NCBI GenBank assembly: GCA_947650285.1
Contig: CANTFL010000599.1
Coordinates: 1-64,000, forward strand
Direction: 5' to 3'
DNA: 64,000 nt
Source: Hyaloperonospora brassicae
Lineage: Eukaryota > Oomycota > Peronosporomycetes > Peronosporales > Peronosporaceae
In this document: positions 35,424-48,556 of the stretch, piece after piece
Layout of the letters: the number at the start of each line of letters is the position of its first letter
Position numbering within the stretch: the stretch's first letter is position 1
Made by a program: the position numbers and the translations under genes
Notes under the pieces: model-generated
What the model saw: the letters and a program-made list of their open reading frames with translations, nothing else
Databases searched by the model: none
What the model was told of the DNA's origin: nothing

Positions 35424-38400
35424 GGCGACGACGCGTTTTGGGTCAATTGAGTCACCACTCACAGTGAGTGAGGCAGTTTTGAGCAAATGGGTACTGTTTG
35501 GTGTGAGCGAATGGGAACGAGGAGAATGTGGTGTGGTTCGGACGGGACAAACGCGCGAGGGAGCTTGCCTCTCGTATTTGGACTTGCGTGGTTGGTGTGG
35601 TGTCGCCTCGGCTAGTGCGATTGACGACTATATATGGTGCACGGTCCAGACGCTGCTATTAGGACGCGGGTGAGAGGCCAATGGCACACTCTACCACGAT
35701 GTCCAAACGACATCTAACTTGAGAGTTAGTATAGACAGGGACCGCGGGAACATTAGCGTAACATGGATTCTCGAAACATGACAAAATGCGGTGGCGTTAT
35801 GATCCGGAATCCCGGATTTGATCGTCAGCTTCCTGCGGCACACAGACTTGCGGACCTTCAGAGGGAGAAGTCGAAATCCGTGTGGTTCTTGTATATGTTT
35901 GATGGTCTCGTCGCATACCCGTCGGTCGGGTTTGCATACTTGCTTCGTCAAGATCTCGGGATGTCTTGCCTTGCTTGTTGTTCGAGGATCGTGTCTTCGT
36001 CGTCGCACGGGGACATCCGAGCGACGATCTGGTTATTATTGCGATCCTCCAAGTAGATCACTACGGTCCTGTTACCAGATCGCAATCAGGCACGCGATCT
36101 ACTGCTAGCTTGCCTTCTAGTCGATCGATCAGTCTCGTATAAATTTGATCCACTCGAATCAGTCTTGTAGTGTCTGACCACGATACTTTGGCCGCTTGAG
36201 CCTTAGCGAATTCGTACGCCCAGTCGTTTTCTTGCCCGATGCGTCCAACAGCAGTTTCATGGGCGCTTGAGACCATTTGTCGATACGTCCTCGCATGCTT
36301 AATCTGCTATTGCTTTGACACCGGTACGACGCTTTACGTTGGAAGGTAAGGGGGATGGCGCTTGGGCTCTTCTGATGCCTTCCCTCGGCTCCATTTGTGC
36401 GCTTGAGTGCCAATCGGAAAGTGGCTGCCTCACGTCGGGGGGGGGGGTTCGTGGTGACAGATGACATGGGTTTCGATCAACGAAGCCAGGACAATATGGA
36501 TGTGCGTGTGCATATCTTGAATAGCTGCAACGCGAAAAGTGGCATCCCCGCTTGTGCGTTAAGCGTATTCTGTCATTGACATACATGTGTCCTTGATCCC
36601 GAAGCGGGGGTGCTTACAGACTGTGTGATGAACCAGACACGTTTGACCAGTAGAAACGCTCGGGAAATACGGCGTTAACAAAGACCACACAGTGTTGCAG
36701 TGAAGAGGTAGACATGTCGCAAGGCATTCGTTCGCACGTGCACCTCTTGCTGACGAACGATAGCAAGAGGCAACGAGACGTCAGACGGTTTCGCATTGCT
36801 TGCTAGGATTCGAGACAAGTACGTCATATTGCGTCGATCCAGATGCTATGGTTCAGGCGGGTTTCGCCCTATAACTACTCAAGTCTTAGCCAGATTGCTG
36901 GACAGAGGCGATGAGCTCGTTTGATACTGATGTTCATCAAGCATCCATCAAACGCTCAAATATAACCCACCACGATACCCCAGTCAATTGCAATTTGCTT
37001 TCGTTTGAGCGAGCGTCTTTTCCAATCAGCGTGACGAATGCACATTTCTTGGCCTACATGCTCCCTCCCCATCTTCCAAATGGGGGCGGTCGAAACGGGT
37101 TTATATGAAAGACAAGAGCAGCGCAGCGGAGACGATTTCAGTTCCTTGTATTCCTGCGCATAATCAAGGGTAGCAGCCATCCACTGGGCTGACGTCTCGC
37201 GTTGAAAAGAGACCTCCTAGCCAGGCGGTTCTAGTACGATTTGACTGTTCCGGCAAACGAGCCCCATACAACAGCGGACAGATAAACGCTGACGCAAGTC
37301 GTCGGCTTCGTGGTGATTGAAGCGGCGTTCGTTTGAATCGCTTGCTTCTTTCCATTGTCTAGCAAGCTGCTTGGCGCGTAGAAGTTAAAGTAGGACTGAC
37401 CGTTTGCGAGTACAGCTCTCTCTTGGCACTTTGCATATGGACTCTTTCGCGCAGCCTGATCGGTGATTAGTCAGCAACGACTCTTAAGCAAGGCGGAACA
37501 GTCGTTGCTGATCATGACGGATGTTACAGAGCAAGACGGCTTTCTGTCGAGCGATATTAGCTACAGTTCCATACACATTCGATATCGTGTAGCGAAGCTA
37601 CACTTGCTGCTTGCACGTCGATTGGACTGGCGCTCTTGGACACAGATGACATCGTTGTATTTTTGCGCTACGAGGGCGGGCTTGAGGATTCGTAACATAA
37701 CGATAAGGCCCTGATCACGGATGTGCGTCTCATGGCGTTTTCATTTCGACACTATTGTGCCGTTTTCGCGCAAACAAAGTACCCTCTTCATGACGCTGAC
37801 ATTCGCAGAATTTGCGGATTAGCTCAGATAAGACACATTGCTCGTGACAATGTATGAGGACATAACTGAAACATGACTGCACGGACTATTTCCGAGGGTG
37901 GCGTTTGTGGTGGCCGTTCGTTTGTTTTGCTCACAACTTGACAAACTTTGGCGTAAGTGACGGCATGAACCGGCTGTTTTAGACAAGTCGTTGCTCGGCG
38001 TGGCATTGGCGATGCATGGATCAAGACGAAAGGTGAGGATGCATCGTGAAGACTTTACCCAACTTACTTTACATCAAGAACCACGCGCTGTCATAGCAAC
38101 ATTGACTTATCACTGAAAAGAAAGTAGCAACCTGGAAGCTTCTACAAGCTTCACGATGAAACTCTTTCACGTTCACTACTGTCTTTGTGAAGCTTATTAA
38201 GCCAAGAAGACCAATGGGATAATCTATGCTACGACGGCTACTTCAATTGCTGACGCGACACGGACGAAACACTTCCGAGTTTCAATGCGTATGACATCAC
38301 CTCCATGATCTTCAATACATGTTGTATTAGTGAGATGCGGTGAAGTGACATGCGCTGAAGTGACATGCGGTAGCTGTTGTCGAATAGAAGCACTACCACT

Positions 38401-38966
38401 GAAGAAACACAAAGACAAAAAGGCAATAAAACACGAGAAAGTCTGGTAAGCAATGACGATTTCGTTGCATTTAGGCTAAGTTGTCGTCCGTCGCTATAGC
38501 CAGCACTTGGCTCGTGGGTTGCGCAGCGACGAATGCTGTCCGAGGATCTCATGCCGGCGTTGCACGAATGAGACAATTCCCCGTGGTGTGCCGCAGTGGT
38601 TGGTCGAGCAGTTTGCCTAGTATATGCCCCTGCAGGCGTTGACGCAGCATGTTCCATAATTCACGCGAGGAAAATTGTATTCTGATCTGCACTTCTTGTA
38701 TTACGTTAGTACGGGAATCTGTCACACCAATGCATTACCGCTGGGACTTGCATTCAAGAGGAGGTATCACCACATTGTTAGAGGCAGAGACGGTGATAGC
38801 GGTAATGATGAAGAAGCCGATGACTTTGATGTTCATGTTGCTTGAAGGTGGGCTCGATGCTTTGTGCCTGGTTTGGCGAAAGGCGGAAGGAATAGCGTGA
38901 AGGCCATGTTTGAGAGCTAGTGCCACGCACGCAGTCGAGATCTAGCGACAGGATGGGGAACGTCGA
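35424..38966. other. Gene-poor region
   Basis: Begins with the promoter side of the dipeptidase gene and passes into AT-richer DNA. Open frames are all under about 140 codons without domains. A run of ten G's lies near 36438-36447. A near-repeat of GAAGTGACATGCG-type words occurs near 38340-38370. No gene, RNA or mobile element was recognised. Confidence 0.5.
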
Positions 38967-38968
38967 TA

Positions 38969-41081
38969 CAGCCATTTTTTCGTATAAGTCATAACTCATA
39001 TAACTCATACAAATTGAGTTCCACCATGCCCGTTCTATGGTCGCCAACCCATGACTCGAAACTCATATTATAGGGCTTCGATGAGTTTTCCGGGGGACAA
39101 AGATCATGCAAGAATCCTCTTTAGCAAAGAAAATCATATTCCTGTATGAATTATACGCATTTGAAGAAGACGAAGTGTCTGAGTAATCTTATCTAGTGAA
39201 GTCAAGAATCGAGGGTGCTCTGAGTGATGGTATTCATATGAATGAACATCTGAAGCTCACGAATAGGTCTATGAAAAACCCTGTCATCCGGGATCGACAA
39301 ATCAAGGATGTAAGCAGTAACATCTATGGACTTGATCTTTTCTTCCTTGCTGGTCTCCACCAATTAGATTTGCTCCTCCTCCTATTCCCCCTCCTCTTCA
39401 GCCTCCTGTACCATCCAGATAATCTCACTGTGATTCAACTTCACGTGTGATGCTTCATCCTCCTCTGCTGAATTTATCAGATTGGAAGTTGCCATAAGGT
39501 TCCTGAGAGGAAGAATATTAATGGCACCCTGCAAATAGCGCTCAACCATATGCTCATCCTGATCAGACACAGAAGGCAAAAGCGAGGATACAAATAGCCC
39601 AGTGTGGACAAAAACAGTTTGCCACAGTTGCAGATGAAATCGCCTCCCACGCTGCCACACTCCATTCCAGGGCGGTCAACTGGTCGAACTTGTAGATGTT
39701 AACATCGCCGCGTTCGTCGCGGTTCACAGCATTCTGAAGATGAAGACGCCTGTAGTGGCGCTTAAAAGCAGCGATGATTCCGGCATCCATGGGCTACATT
39801 TTTGCGGTACAGTTGGAAGGCAGAAACTGCACGTGAACATTCTCCAGCTCCAGATCATTGGTAGTATGAGATGATGCATTATCTAGCAAAAGCAAGACCT
39901 TTCTCTTGCGGACCTAGGAATGATACTGCTATGTTAAAAGCGTATCAAAGTGGCCTGATAAATCTGTATAAAATTTAAAAAAACATAGTTTGCTTACCTT
40001 CATGTCGGTGTCAAATATCTTCAACCACTCCTGAAACAGAGCACCTGTCATCCAGGCCTTCTTGTTTTTCTTGTGGTAGAATCCGAGCTGCTCTCCGGAC
40101 TTGCGCTTAAAACAGCGAGGTTTTTTGCTTTCCCAATGAAAAAGACTTAAGCTTTTCAGTACCATCCGCATTGGCCGTGAAGGCAATAGAGATCCGTGCC
40201 TGAATAAAAAATGTTATTGAACTGGAAATTCCAAGTTTTAAAGCTTTTTACAGGAATCGATTCAAGGTCGACCTTCTCTTTCTTCAAACCCTCAATTTCT
40301 TGCTGCGCAACTGTCTTCTATGGAACCACGTTGTAGAATAGGCCTAAATTAGCAACATACTGTATATGTTCAACATTAGACTAAATTTATATTTATCAAA
40401 TCTAGACATACCAGTTTCGCCCATGTCGAAAACATCTTCGGCCTGTTATTGCTCGCTATGAGGCCCGAGTCCAGCCAATGCTGCACCCATGAATTCCTCA
40501 TTTGCGAAACGATTCTCTTCGTGATACGGGTGCTCTCAATCTTGTTTCGCTTCTGAAAGTGTTGCAACCATCCACTGGAAAACTTGATGGCTCCCTCAGG
40601 TAATCCAAGTCGTTCAGAAAACACATTGGCCTTTACTTTGATGATTTCTCCAATTAGGGCAACATTTCTTGTTTGACATTGAACGACCCATGTTGAACAA
40701 GCTTCCTCCAGCTTCGGATTCTGAGTGACGAGAGGGCGTTTGATGGAAAGTTAGGTATCTGTCATAGATTCCAGATCTATGCGCTTCTTGAGTTTAACAA
40801 AGATGGAAGACTGGGTGAGGTGAGCACAGAACTTGCTGGAAGCCCAATTTGTTAGGACAATCCGTCTCATTTTCGGGTTCTTGGCCTCGTCCTGGCAGAT
40901 CTCGATCCTTCGTGCATTGGTGAGGCGTGCTTGGGACATATTTAATGTGATTTAAAAGGGGAAACCGCTAATTTAACATTTTTCATCACACACAAAAAAT
41001 CCGAAATTTGCGCAACTCTTAACTCGGCTATCTCATAGATTCTATCTCCTAGAAGCCTATGAGTTCTCCGAGGAATGACTG
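38969..41081 (-). mobile_element. Pogo/Tigger-type (CENP-B-like) DNA transposon, dead
   Basis: A 2.1-kb element. Both ends carry related terminal inverted repeats starting CAG (left CAGCCATTTTTTCG; right, read inward, CAGTCATTCCTCGG), followed on each side by a shared AACTCATA word, and each end is flanked by TA, the pogo target duplication. The degraded transposase inside runs on the minus strand. Terminal repeats are imperfect, so the copy is old. Confidence 0.75.
39382..40939 (-). pseudogene. Pogo/Tigger transposase pseudogene
   Basis: Starts at an ATG (40939) with a CENP-B-type helix-turn-helix (RIEICQDEAKNPKMRR). Then come a Tc5-type DNA-binding block (FSERLGLPEGAIKFSSGWLQ) and a DDE core (ARISIAFTANADGTEKLK; KPRCFKRKSGEQLGFYHKKN; LLLLDNASSHT; FLPSNCTAKM then PMDAGIIAAFKRHYR). 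The family is the Tc1/mariner superfamily, pogo branch. It is broken: the first catalytic Asp region before GLFYNVVP is lost, frameshifts lie near 40140-40160, and a TAG stop separates the second and third catalytic regions near 39795. At least one intron with a GTATGT donor (about 40410) seems present. Confidence 0.8.
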
Positions 41082-44000
41082 TACAACATCACAATCATAC
41101 GCTGAGGGAGGAATGCACCATCGCGGGAGAGCACGTGCATACGATAGTTCAGCCGAAGCAGTGTAGTGTGCTTCGTTCGTTGTCGCTGCTTGCTTGCGTG
41201 CGACGGTTGAGCCAGATCTCGTCCATGAACTATGGAGTGCTCTTGCGCTATGCGTGATGATCGAGCAATCCGCTATCCATCGTCTTTACGCTTTGATATT
41301 GCTGATCATTGGCTTATTTGGGGTTGCCTTGTACCATTGCAATTGCGTGCTTCGTGACGTGTGGCATAACCAATGGCGTATTCTTCTTCATTGTTTGGTT
41401 GTCGTACAGAAAGACGCCCCACATCCTATCGCTTGATCACAACTACTCCTGCGGCGCTCTATAAATCTTGAGATCCGTAAGATAGCACAGTTACCGAGCC
41501 TACTGCACTACAAACGCTCGCGTTACACACTTAGTCGGTATCTGGAGACATGATGGGGGTATGGCGATACTACGTGGCATCATGTTGCGCACCATGTTAG
41601 AACACATTTCGAGCCTACAGCACCACAATCTCTCGCGCTACACACACAGTCGAGATCTGGAGACACGATGGGGCTGACGACACTACGTCACATGCATCGA
41701 TTGAAGAGATATCGGCCATCTCATGGGAGCATTTCCAGCCGCATGCATTGTACGAAGTTGCCTGCAGCTGGATTTACTAAGTGTAGACGGATTGAGCTTT
41801 CGTCGATTGTATCTATGACTATTCGAACAGTTTTCGTGTTAACGTCACGATCGAGCGGAGTCGAGTTCAGGCTATCTCGCATCAATGGTGTCTGCTACGT
41901 TCTGTCGCTTGTACACGTCGTGACCACGATCGATCGTCCTTACGTTCGAGAGGGCCTTTATAGACAGCATCCACAACACATAGTTATGAGCACGTAGTGA
42001 CAGACATTTTTGTGTCGCATCGATTACTGTAGCGCTTTTCTCACCACAGCAAGCTTGTTCGATCCATTCCCCTACTTGGTACGCCTTGTCATGTATATGC
42101 ACAGCTGTAATCCGACCGGGAGATAAGCGTGAAGAAAGTAGAATGGAATCGATCGTAGAGAAGACGCACAGCCATGTGGGATGCTTTGGGGCGCTCGCTG
42201 AGACGGGGACGACCTGTTAATGTTTCGGAATTGTTGGGACTCGCCGTTGATGATGCCGAGCATATGGGGCTATCAATTTCCAGAGGAGAACTCAGTACGG
42301 GAAAGGAAAACGAGTAGTAGTTTGGGCATTGGGAGCCACAAACAGCATCAACTCAATTGTCTTGATGTGATCGGAGCATGTTGCGTTCCGCGGCATTTTC
42401 CAGGCCTGTAAGCCTTTATAAAAACACAAAAGACGAGCGCTCGGTGAGCTTCAACTTCCCGGTGCAGTTTATCTTGTTGGCACGATCGCCCCCAATAGTG
42501 CCGATAGATATTGACCATCCTTTCTTTGATGATAATTTATTCATTCCTAGCGTCACCAGTTCTCTGCGTGGCCCTTTATCTTGTTTATAGGTTCGGTACA
42601 GTCATTCGACAAATTGTGATGACCAGCCACTGTTCTCCTTCCCAGACTCGGCTTCTTGCCCTTATACATACAAAGCCGCCGCAGTGGAGATTCGTGCAAT
42701 TTCGGAGGTTTTATGCTCCAGTAGAGGCTCATGCAGTTTTGGAGGTGCTAAGCTTAAACAGCTTTCTCTGGCTGAGAGGCCGTGAGCTCAGTACTGGAGT
42801 TTTTGGGTGGTATAACAGACTAGTACGTAGTAGAAAATATCGAGAGCTTGCCATGGTCTCATTGAGATCGATGCACGGACACTAATGGTTAATTCTCGAA
42901 AAGAGATACGCGTTGTGAGGGAGTCGATTGTTTTGCGTAATGATCATATGATCATGGGCTACAACTATCTTCATATGTTGTAGTTATTCAATTTCAACGC
43001 AGATTGCATAGAATTACAAGTGTGGTTCTGTACGAAGTTTTGTTGGTAGGATATGTAGACTTCTTATCATCCAAGCCGAAAAGTTAAGCTGCTAATATTG
43101 CTCCGATAATTTGTGTCGCGAAAACACAGCGCACGATCTGTATGAACGTGAGCTTTTGCCGCTGAGAGGGTCAATACAAGGTATCAGTGATCAGTGCAAT
43201 CAACATGCGTTGTGTATACGTCGCTGGGCGATGTACAGTAACATCAAAAACAAATTATTGATATGTGAAATGATTGATAAGGACAAAATGCCATAGATCA
43301 AGGTGGTACAACTACACCATGGAAGAGGGAAAGTGAGGTATCGTAGACAGTGCAATGTATTACCCGGTCAGAACTTATCTGCGTATACAATGGATAGCGC
43401 TCATTGTTGCCTACGGCGACACCTCGATGATTTTCGAGCGACCACAGTTTTTCTCTGATAGCACTACCATTTATAGAGTATACGGCAATGAACAGCTTTT
43501 GCCGCAATACGTATATCATCTGCAATTATTTATTGTGCTAACAAGCAATCATAAGTACATTTGTTTTACACTTTCTACTTGGGTAACACTCATCACAAAC
43601 TTCTGTTGAGTCGCTTGTCGCCACTGATGTTATCTTACAAATGACTCAAAGAATTTTGTCGAGCACTGCTTAACGTGGTAACATCCTTTGTTCAGTCGGA
43701 AACGACAGGCAAAAACATCCCCGAACAAAATTGGTACAAAGTTTGTCGACTTGAAGGGATATATACAAGTGGATCAACCTGATTGTTTTCCGTGTGGGTA
43801 AGTGGGTAGCTTAACAATGTACGGTTTTACTTGATGATGTTGAACTAATCCAGCAATTTTTAAGGTAAAATAAAGCTCGATGCTCTTTCACTTTCTTATT
43901 CATGTGCCTTGCAGCGTATAGCGTAATCATCTGACAACGAAAGTGCGCATTACAGCGCTTATTTACACAATGCTTGATAACTGCATACATAAACACACCA

Positions 44001-46759
44001 AGTCAGTTGATTTAAAACGTCAAACTAGACATGTTTACACCGACAATAGCACCCAGCAGTTTCGCTCAATTTAAGCGATCAGGAGCGGTGAATACGATTT
44101 CAAGTCGCTACTCTACACAGCGTTAAGTTGATTCTCGATTTCGTTCAAGCGATATACATGTGTTGAAGACCCGTATAACTTTACTAGATAATTATGTCAA
44201 ACAGGCACATCTATCATGGATCATAATTACATCGGCTCACACCTTTTTACTTTTTTTTAAACGCGTCATGCCAACGACCGCAAGAAGCGGAAACTAAGTC
44301 TCACTATAACATAAGACCATTGCTTACGCCAAGAAATACGATGTCCTTTTTATGTGGTAAAACTAAATTTTTCAGATTGTTGCCGTGTAGATAATGCTGG
44401 CAATGAAGTTATTTTCGGTGCGCTTCTGAGTGGTAAAAGAGCCAGTGGAATGGAGATGGTCTGATTTTTTAAAATAGCATACAAGCGCTAGAGCTCATGG
44501 GCAAAACTATCGCGTTAAGGCGTTTCACGAACATACGATCAGCACTATCGACTACAATGATCTGTAGCTCCCTATGAGAATTCTGCAACCTTTTACCTGC
44601 AGCCCACCTTTTCATTGCTATGCAAATCTCAAACGGCCTCATTTAAGGTATCGAACGACTCGTCACTATACAAGAACTGGAAAGTGCGATCTATTGCTCT
44701 TCCCGGATTGTACTCGAAGAGACGCCTATGACGCCGTTTTCTAAGGTCACCATATTGTGCTTTGCGAAAACACTTCTTTCGCTGTAAGATATTGCTTACC
44801 CCGACCTGACTGTAAGTCTTAACGCTTCTGGTAAAAACCTTTCCAATCTATGGATTTCGAGGCTTGATGGCATGAATTATCTATCGTGATCAGCAAAGGT
44901 ACTAAAAGACTGAAGCGTATGTGATTAAAAGATTCCGTGATCGATAAATTTTTCCCTTTATTCTTCTTCGTAAAGTCCACTTGTGTTTCTATGTTTCCTC
45001 TCTATTTTTGTACCATATACACATGTATGTTGTAATGGATGGTAGATCTTCTAGCACTCTTGTACGCACGAATTTTTGACCGTTCACCGAAAGCTATATG
45101 ATTGCTTTTTACGCATCGCTAGTAGACGAGTAGTCGAATCCTGACTTGCTAGATTTGACTGGTCGACGTTTGACTTGAAGGCGTCCAGATCGGCGAGATC
45201 TGCCATAGTTTACTTCTCTTGCAATGAAGCGATTTGAGAAACATGCATAGCATCTGTTAAATCATCGTCATTAGCATAGGAAATCAAGGACCGACTTCAT
45301 ACTCCATCTCGTTTTTTGCGCAAACCCATATCGATTGAGAGATAGTTTCCCACAAGAAAAGACTTGGACGTCTTGGTGGAGTATAGATGGTAAAAGTCAG
45401 ACCCCTACGATTTTGACTCTACTATGGCGCCCATACAATCAAATTAGGTGATTTACATCGATACAGTGCGCTGCATTTGATCCTCTCTCACCGATTGACG
45501 CGACTACTGGACATGTTGTGTTCTTGTGCGTGAACTCGATTCGATCATTATAATTGATGGTGTAAGGGACTGTAGATGATCGTTTGTATATCCTCACACG
45601 AAAGCGGTTTTTAATTGGAGGTTTAGTCGTTGTGGCCTTGACATCCTTCTAACCCACCTTGTTCATCAATATATACACTTGATACTTTGAATGTCTGAAC
45701 GCTTGTAACGTCCCACAATCTTGTATCATATACCGATGAATAACCTGCGTATCGCAGTGGATGTTCGTCCACGATCTAAAAAACGTTGTCAAGTGTTCTG
45801 TCATCTATCCTTGCAGAGCTCGCGACTTTCCCTAAACATCGGAAGGCCAAACATTTGTGTGGGCGAAAGTATGATTGCTTCTTGAGAAGTAAGTGAAGCT
45901 CGATTTAATATTCAACCATATCTTGACGTATCTCAGTATTTGGTTGTTTAACATTGAACATGAGCTGGTGTAATTGAGCATGTGGTTGTTTGAAATCAAA
46001 AAGAGATCGGCGAAGCTCATCTATACCTCATAAGATAGTTCCGGTGCTACGTTTGTCGATACACCGCAATGACCTTTACTCAGTAATATGTGGTCACGCT
46101 GGCACCTCTTCGTCTAACCGCGAATGACGGATTGGTATCTATAAAGTATTATCGTGAATGCGACCAACTCGCTTACACCGTAACATAATTTATTGTGGTA
46201 CACGAAACATGTGGCACATAATAACTACGTGGACTTCATTCTCTTTGCGATCTGTGTCCTGTTGGTTCATTTCCCGCGCTCGAGACGCTCGGAATGCGCC
46301 CATATGGACCGCTGGCTTTGCTCGCGACTAGGCGAAAATTGGACAAATTATATAATCCAAATGTGTGCGTACGCGATTGCTAATTTTTGTCGAATATTTA
46401 TTCATCTTGATCATTATTGATTCAGCTTCAATCGAGCCCAAGTCATCATAGGGGTTTATTTCTGTATTTTGGATTCGATAGCTTTGTAGCAATTCTTACA
46501 GCCGAAAACGCTATTTTTTGTCACCGTTAGTGTCACATTCGGTCAGAAACATTGATAATCTAAGCTTGCGATTCCAGATGGATATAGATACGGGATTATC
46601 CCAGCATAACCACCGGTATACAACCGTATATTGATCTTCTTGATCATATCTGACCACTGTCTGGGAAGATGGCTACATTGTATGTCTGCCAATTTGTAAA
46701 ACGCCTGGTACTCTGTTCTTGTTTAATGTATTTTTACCATGTCGCCGCTTCAATATGTT
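41082..46759. other. AT-rich gene-poor region
   Basis: No gene, RNA gene or recognisable transposon. The best open frame (42511-42885) has no domain and its DNA contains a small internal near-repeat around 42690-42750. An imperfect direct repeat of about 64 bp is listed separately. Confidence 0.55.
41495..41673. repeat. Imperfect direct repeat of about 64 bp
   Basis: The stretch 41495-41558 and the stretch 41610-41673 are about 80% alike (both begin CGAGCCTAC, and both end in a TCTGGAGACA(T/C)GATGGGG-type word) and are 115 bp apart. Probably a minisatellite-like duplication or two remnants of one repeat. Confidence 0.7.
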
Positions 46760-47768
46760 TAGGGAATTGCTAAATTCACACCCCTTTTCCTTAGATTCAC
46801 ATTCTTCCTTCAAAACTTATATCTAAAATTCCCATTCATTTTAAGATTTGATTTCTGACAAAGGTATTTCTCAATTATCTAGGCCATTAATTGGCAAGTA
46901 ATACTTAAGAAATACATAAGATAATACTCACGCCTGCGGTCTAGCTCCTCCAGCGTTTACTGATAGGGCACCACGCAATAACATGCTTCCTCCATCCGAG
47001 GTTGAGCATGCCAGTCGGGAGCAACTTATGGATACTGTGCAGACGTTCGCACGTGGACAAGGCTATGCTGTTACGATTAAAAGTTCGATTGCAGGAAAGC
47101 GTTTCTACCTTAAATGTGATCGAGGTGCCGTAAACGTAGTAAAGGTTGGAAAAGAGCGTCAACGCCAGACCAGCTCACGCCGAATTGATTGCCCGTTGCT
47201 TCTAAGTAGAAATTTCTTCAAAAAAGGGGTAATTGGAAGTTGAACGTGATGAATGGATGCCACAATCACGATCCGTCACTCCATTCGTCTGGTAATTCGA
47301 CTCATAGGAAGATAAATATCGAGCAGGCCGATACTGTCATAAATATGACATTGACTGGTGTAAACCGTTAGGGATTCTTTATCCCCTTCTTATGGAGAGC
47401 GACGGTGCCCTAGCAAACCTCTCTACATTGTACAATGAGCGTACGAATCTTCAAAAGGTCAAGCTAAATGAAGGGACGCCGATGAAAGCTCTTTTTGATG
47501 ATTTGCAAGCAAGCAATTTGACGCACTTTCACAGATGTGATGATGATGGAGCAATAACCTCCCTTTTTTGCTTACAAAGAAAGTGTTCGGCTTGCTTGCC
47601 GATACCATCATAACAGCAGCTACAGCAGCGCGTAAGATGTCGCCCGTAGCCAAGTGGCATAGAAAGTACTTGTCTTTGTCCAACGGCGATTGCGTACCTT
47701 GTATATATAAGATTTTGAAGGAAGGGTGTGAATCTAAGAAAAAGGGGTGTGAATTTAGCAATTCCCTA
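46760..47768 (+). mobile_element. Truncated Mutator-like element (MULE) with terminal inverted repeats
   Basis: Terminal inverted repeats of about 58 bp (46760-46818 and 47710-47768) differ at only about four positions. They enclose about 890 bp with remnants of a MULE transposase N-terminus on the plus strand. The catalytic DDE part is absent, so the copy is non-autonomous, but the ends are well kept and it could have been moved in trans. No clear 8-10 bp target duplication was found. Confidence 0.75.
46983..47610 (+). pseudogene. MULE transposase N-terminal remnant (FAR1/WRKY-like DNA-binding domain)
   Basis: Starts at an ATG. The first block (FARGQGYAVTIKSSI, then YLKCDRGAVNVVKVG, then SRRIDCPLLL) follows the FAR1-type zinc domain of MULE transposases. 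After a TGA at 47241 come CHNHDPS-like words, and then a second block ([27 protein letters not shown]) resembling the start of the MULE transposase core. The catalytic domain itself is missing and at least two stops interrupt the frame. Confidence 0.65.
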
Positions 47769-48523
47769 TCTTTCATATTTCTTCCTATAATCGGTATTGC
47801 TTAAGACAGGCGACGGATAGTGCTCGTAATCACCAGACACTACCCGCGATTCCTTCGGCTTCTCTTGGTCCAATCTGATCAGACGAACCTACACTTATAC
47901 TCGAAGAATCGACCTGCCAATGATGTCTTCCTTATCCGATCTACCAGCGATGGTAGGTGAAGTAAGTGGAGGTCCAGTTCCTTCCCGAAATGTCCAATCG
48001 TCAGCGGGTCGACTGCGAGTACGGACTTCTCGCGCGTCTTACTTCAAAAAAAGGCGATAGAAACAGTTGCCGATCGTAGAGCTAGTCACGTTGACCGCGT
48101 CGATATCTTTTCTTTGCATACAGATCGATCTCAACAACCCGCCATATACAGCTAACAAAGTAGGAGATATGATTTTACGTGCAGAAAATCCGAAAGATCG
48201 ACTGAAAAAAGGAGTGACACCGGACTATATTTATTGTGCATTTCTGTAAGCTCAATTTGTCCAAAACTAGCACACCTCGCACATCTCGCGTCTGCAATAA
48301 GAATTGTAGAAGTCTAATACGACAAACTATGCTGACTCGCGAAGAGAAAAAGTATAGTACAAAGTAGTTTCTTCGTATGAGGGAGACAATTTGTTAGTAT
48401 AAGGTTGTCTCGATGCGCGTATAGTGAAGTATGACGAGCTCTTCGGCGATCTCTCCTATCTTGCGACCGCGTTGCTCAATAAGTGTCCTTAGGTCTACCA
48501 CACGTGGTCCAGAAATAAGATTT

Positions 48524-48556
<33 letters not shown>

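Noticed and set aside
34710..35450. 246-codon plus-strand frame
   Set aside because: Antisense to the prolidase gene, which has all catalytic residues.
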